Program-made: the position numbers and the translations under genes
Notes under the pieces: model-generated
The model's database searches: none
Told to the model about the DNA's origin: nothing
Seen by the model: the letters and a program-made list of their open reading frames with translations, nothing else
Source of the DNA: Algivirga pacifica
GTDB lineage: Bacteria; Bacteroidota; Bacteroidia; Cytophagales; Flammeovirgaceae
Direction: 5' to 3'
Length of the DNA: 64,000 bases
Assembly (NCBI RefSeq): GCF_039543525.1
Contig: NZ_BAABJX010000020.1
Location: forward strand, 271,284-335,283
In this document: positions 62,891 to 64,000 of the stretch, one piece after another
Position numbering within the stretch: position 1 is the first letter of the stretch
Layout: every line of letters begins with the position of its first letter

Positions 62891-62925
62891 TTATGAGTTA
62901 TGAGTTATGAGTTATGAGTTATGAG
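62891..62925. repeat. Five perfect TTATGAG heptamers
   Basis: Uninterrupted 7-nt tandem repeat beginning eight bases upstream of the ethanolamine permease start codon. Confidence 0.97.
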
Positions 62926-62977
62926 TGGTTGGGCTATCAAAATATAAATATTTTAATCATCATTTGAAAAAATAGTA

Positions 62978-62985
62978 TACATTTG
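62978..62985 (+). promoter_or_regulatory. -7 element TACATTTG upstream of the oxygenase
   Basis: Full TAnnTTTG match, 160 bases before the chosen ATG. The nearest TTTG is only 11 nt upstream, so the -33 is not ideal. The leader would hold an 18-codon ORF (62999-63055) of doubtful value. Confidence 0.4.
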
Positions 62986-63144
62986 CGGGCTACAAAAAAT
63001 GAAAGGAGATACCAAACTGTTTATCAATACAGTACACTCGCTCTTTCACTCCTGAATAAGGGTAGTAAAACACTTGACCAAACGGGTCATTTTAATATTT
63101 ATAGGATTATTTGTTTTACGCTATTTTACTTGCCATTACGGTAC

Positions 63145-63771
63145 ATGAGCTTAAGCACTTTTACGGTTCATGAAGAAGCCCTTTTTGAAGAGCTAATTCA
63201 GGGTATGGTATCACAAAAATTTGGCGTTTGTGATACGTTTTTGGATCCTTCACTAACAGAAGGATTAAGAAACAATCTACTTTCCTATCTGGGAGATGGG
63301 AAAATGAAGCCAGCGGGCATCGGACAGAATTTTGATTACCAAAAGAATGCAGAGGTCCGCGGAGATGTGATCAAATGGATTGAGAACGACAGTAATGATC
63401 CTTTTGAGCGACAGTTCCTTGATAAGGTAGAACGCTTTATTCAATACTTGAACAGCACCTGTTATACCTCTATCAATGCTTATGAGTTCCACTATGCTTA
63501 CTACGAGCAAGGGAGCTTTTACCAACGTCACCTTGACCAGTTCAAGAGCGATAAGGGGCGCAAGTTTTCATTGGTCACTTATTTGAACGAAGACTGGCAA
63601 CCTGAAAACGGAGGTAAATTGAGTCTTTACCTGGAGGGAGAAAAAGAAATTGAAGTCTACCCTATTGGGGGACGTTCAGCTTGTTTCAAGGCCGATGAAC
63701 TAGAGCACGAGGTTCACGTATCTCCGGATCGCTATCGACTAAGTATTGCAGGGTGGTTGAAAAACAGTTAA
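63145..63771 (+). CDS. 2OG-Fe(II) oxygenase
   Basis: A 208-residue non-heme iron dioxygenase of the SM-20/prolyl-4-hydroxylase superfamily. Iron ligands: RHLDQF (HxD) and the distal His in DELEHEV; the 2-oxoglutarate Arg is in DRYRLSIAGW. ENGGKLSLYL lies between. It probably hydroxylates a protein residue. The ATG at 63145 begins directly before the conserved region; 54 further in-frame codons upstream are basic and unlike the family. The gene ends before the second 144-bp repeat. Confidence 0.87.
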   Translation: MSLSTFTVHEEALFEELIQGMVSQKFGVCDTFLDPSLTEGLRNNLLSYLGDGKMKPAGIGQNFDYQKNAEVRGDVIKWIENDSNDPFERQFLDKVERFIQYLNSTCYTSINAYEFHYAYYEQGSFYQRHLDQFKSDKGRKFSLVTYLNEDWQPENGGKLSLYLEGEKEIEVYPIGGRSACFKADELEHEVHVSPDRYRLSIAGWLKNS

Positions 63772-63796
63772 CAGTGAGCAGTTATCAGTGGCGTTT

Positions 63797-63939
63797 ATCA
63801 CGGTTAATTGTCTATGAGTAAAAAACCTACTAAACTGCTTCTAGAGTGGGTTAATTTTCAATGATCAATTTTCAATTTTTAATTAAAATGAATTACCCCA
63901 AAAGGCTACTGAACTAGTTCTAGGGTGTATTAATTATTG
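63797..63939. repeat. 144-bp dispersed repeat, copy 2
   Basis: Partner of 26653-26796 (see there), same orientation, roughly 85% identical by eye and nearly gap-free. No coding capacity. From 63940 to the window edge an ACTGAACTAG word recurs; nothing else is recognisable. Confidence 0.88.
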
Positions 63940-64000
63940 GGTAGTGTCATGAATTAACTGAACTAGATATTTGTTGTTAGTGAAACAACCCTTTTGAATA

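Noticed and set aside
62999..63055. 18-codon leader peptide before the 2OG-Fe(II) oxygenase
   Set aside because: No repeated regulatory codons, attenuator or conservation is visible; too short to support.
63940..64000. GGGTAGTGTCATGAATTAA at the window end as an insertion-sequence terminus
   Set aside because: No transposase frame or inverted partner is visible before the window ends.

Overview
The window looks like a chromosomal stretch from a Bacteroidota bacterium, probably a free-living (marine or soil) member of the Cytophagia/Saprospiria side. Evidence: moderately AT-rich DNA, no Shine-Dalgarno sequences at most starts, Bacteroidota-type promoters (TTTG, about 19 nt, TAnnTTTG), many Sec signal peptides ending in AQ, and typical families (7TMR-DISM and propeller SpoIIE phosphatases, GNAT-nitrilase fusion, TolB-propeller amidohydrolase, DUF6515, Spo0M). 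I cannot name a genus. There is no rRNA, tRNA, CRISPR array, phage or intact insertion sequence.

Layout. 1-2.0 kb: partial AAA ATPase and an exported barrel-like protein. 2.0-12.4 kb: a nitrate/nitrite assimilation island, with a NarL-like regulator, a NarX/PilJ-type sensor kinase, nirD, nirB, cobA (siroheme), a NarK/NRT2-type transporter and an alginate-export-type porin. Together they import nitrate or nitrite, reduce nitrite to ammonium and make the siroheme cofactor; no nitrate reductase is present in the window. 12.5-19.3 kb: amidohydrolase, SWIM protein, MarC, MarR. 19.6-24.6 kb: Na+/solute symporter, GNAT, alanine/ornithine racemase-like enzyme and BCCT transporter, probably osmolyte or amino-acid handling. 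24.7-33 kb: small exported proteins, guanine deaminase, DM13 lipoprotein plus barrel, flavodoxin-like protein, cupins, a histidine kinase. 33.3-43.5 kb: YdeP-type molybdopterin oxidoreductase, GNAT-nitrilase, DEFD-box helicase, isoaspartyl peptidase, propeller-SpoIIE. 43.8-53.3 kb: radical SAM protein, 7TMR-SpoIIE phosphatase and two paralogous FAD oxidoreductases, one fused and one split into two overlapping genes. 53.6-63.8 kb: YceI, outer-membrane protein, Spo0M, DinB/DUF1569, GreA-like, thioredoxin with a duplicated 3' scrap, quinone-reductase-like protein, ethanolamine permease, 2OG-Fe(II) oxygenase.

The most unusual content lies between the genes. At least five families of small repeats fill the spacers: (1) modular palindromes built from GTTGA linkers and interchangeable mini-hairpins, some with shared terminal inverted repeats; (2) degenerate arrays with a strict 7-nt period but different words at each place; (3) hairpins around GGACGC; (4) hairpins around GGGCGACC; (5) a 144-bp dispersed unit present at 26.7 and 63.8 kb. 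A 329-bp element with terminal inverted repeats sits at 56.6 kb. Several genes appear to take their last codons or stop codon from these repeats. The palindromes are also placed inside the nitrate island, between nirB and nirD and between kinase and regulator. I regard the modular palindromes and heptad arrays as the best candidates for something undescribed. A shared 16-bp palindrome upstream of both nirB/cobA and narK is the best regulatory candidate.
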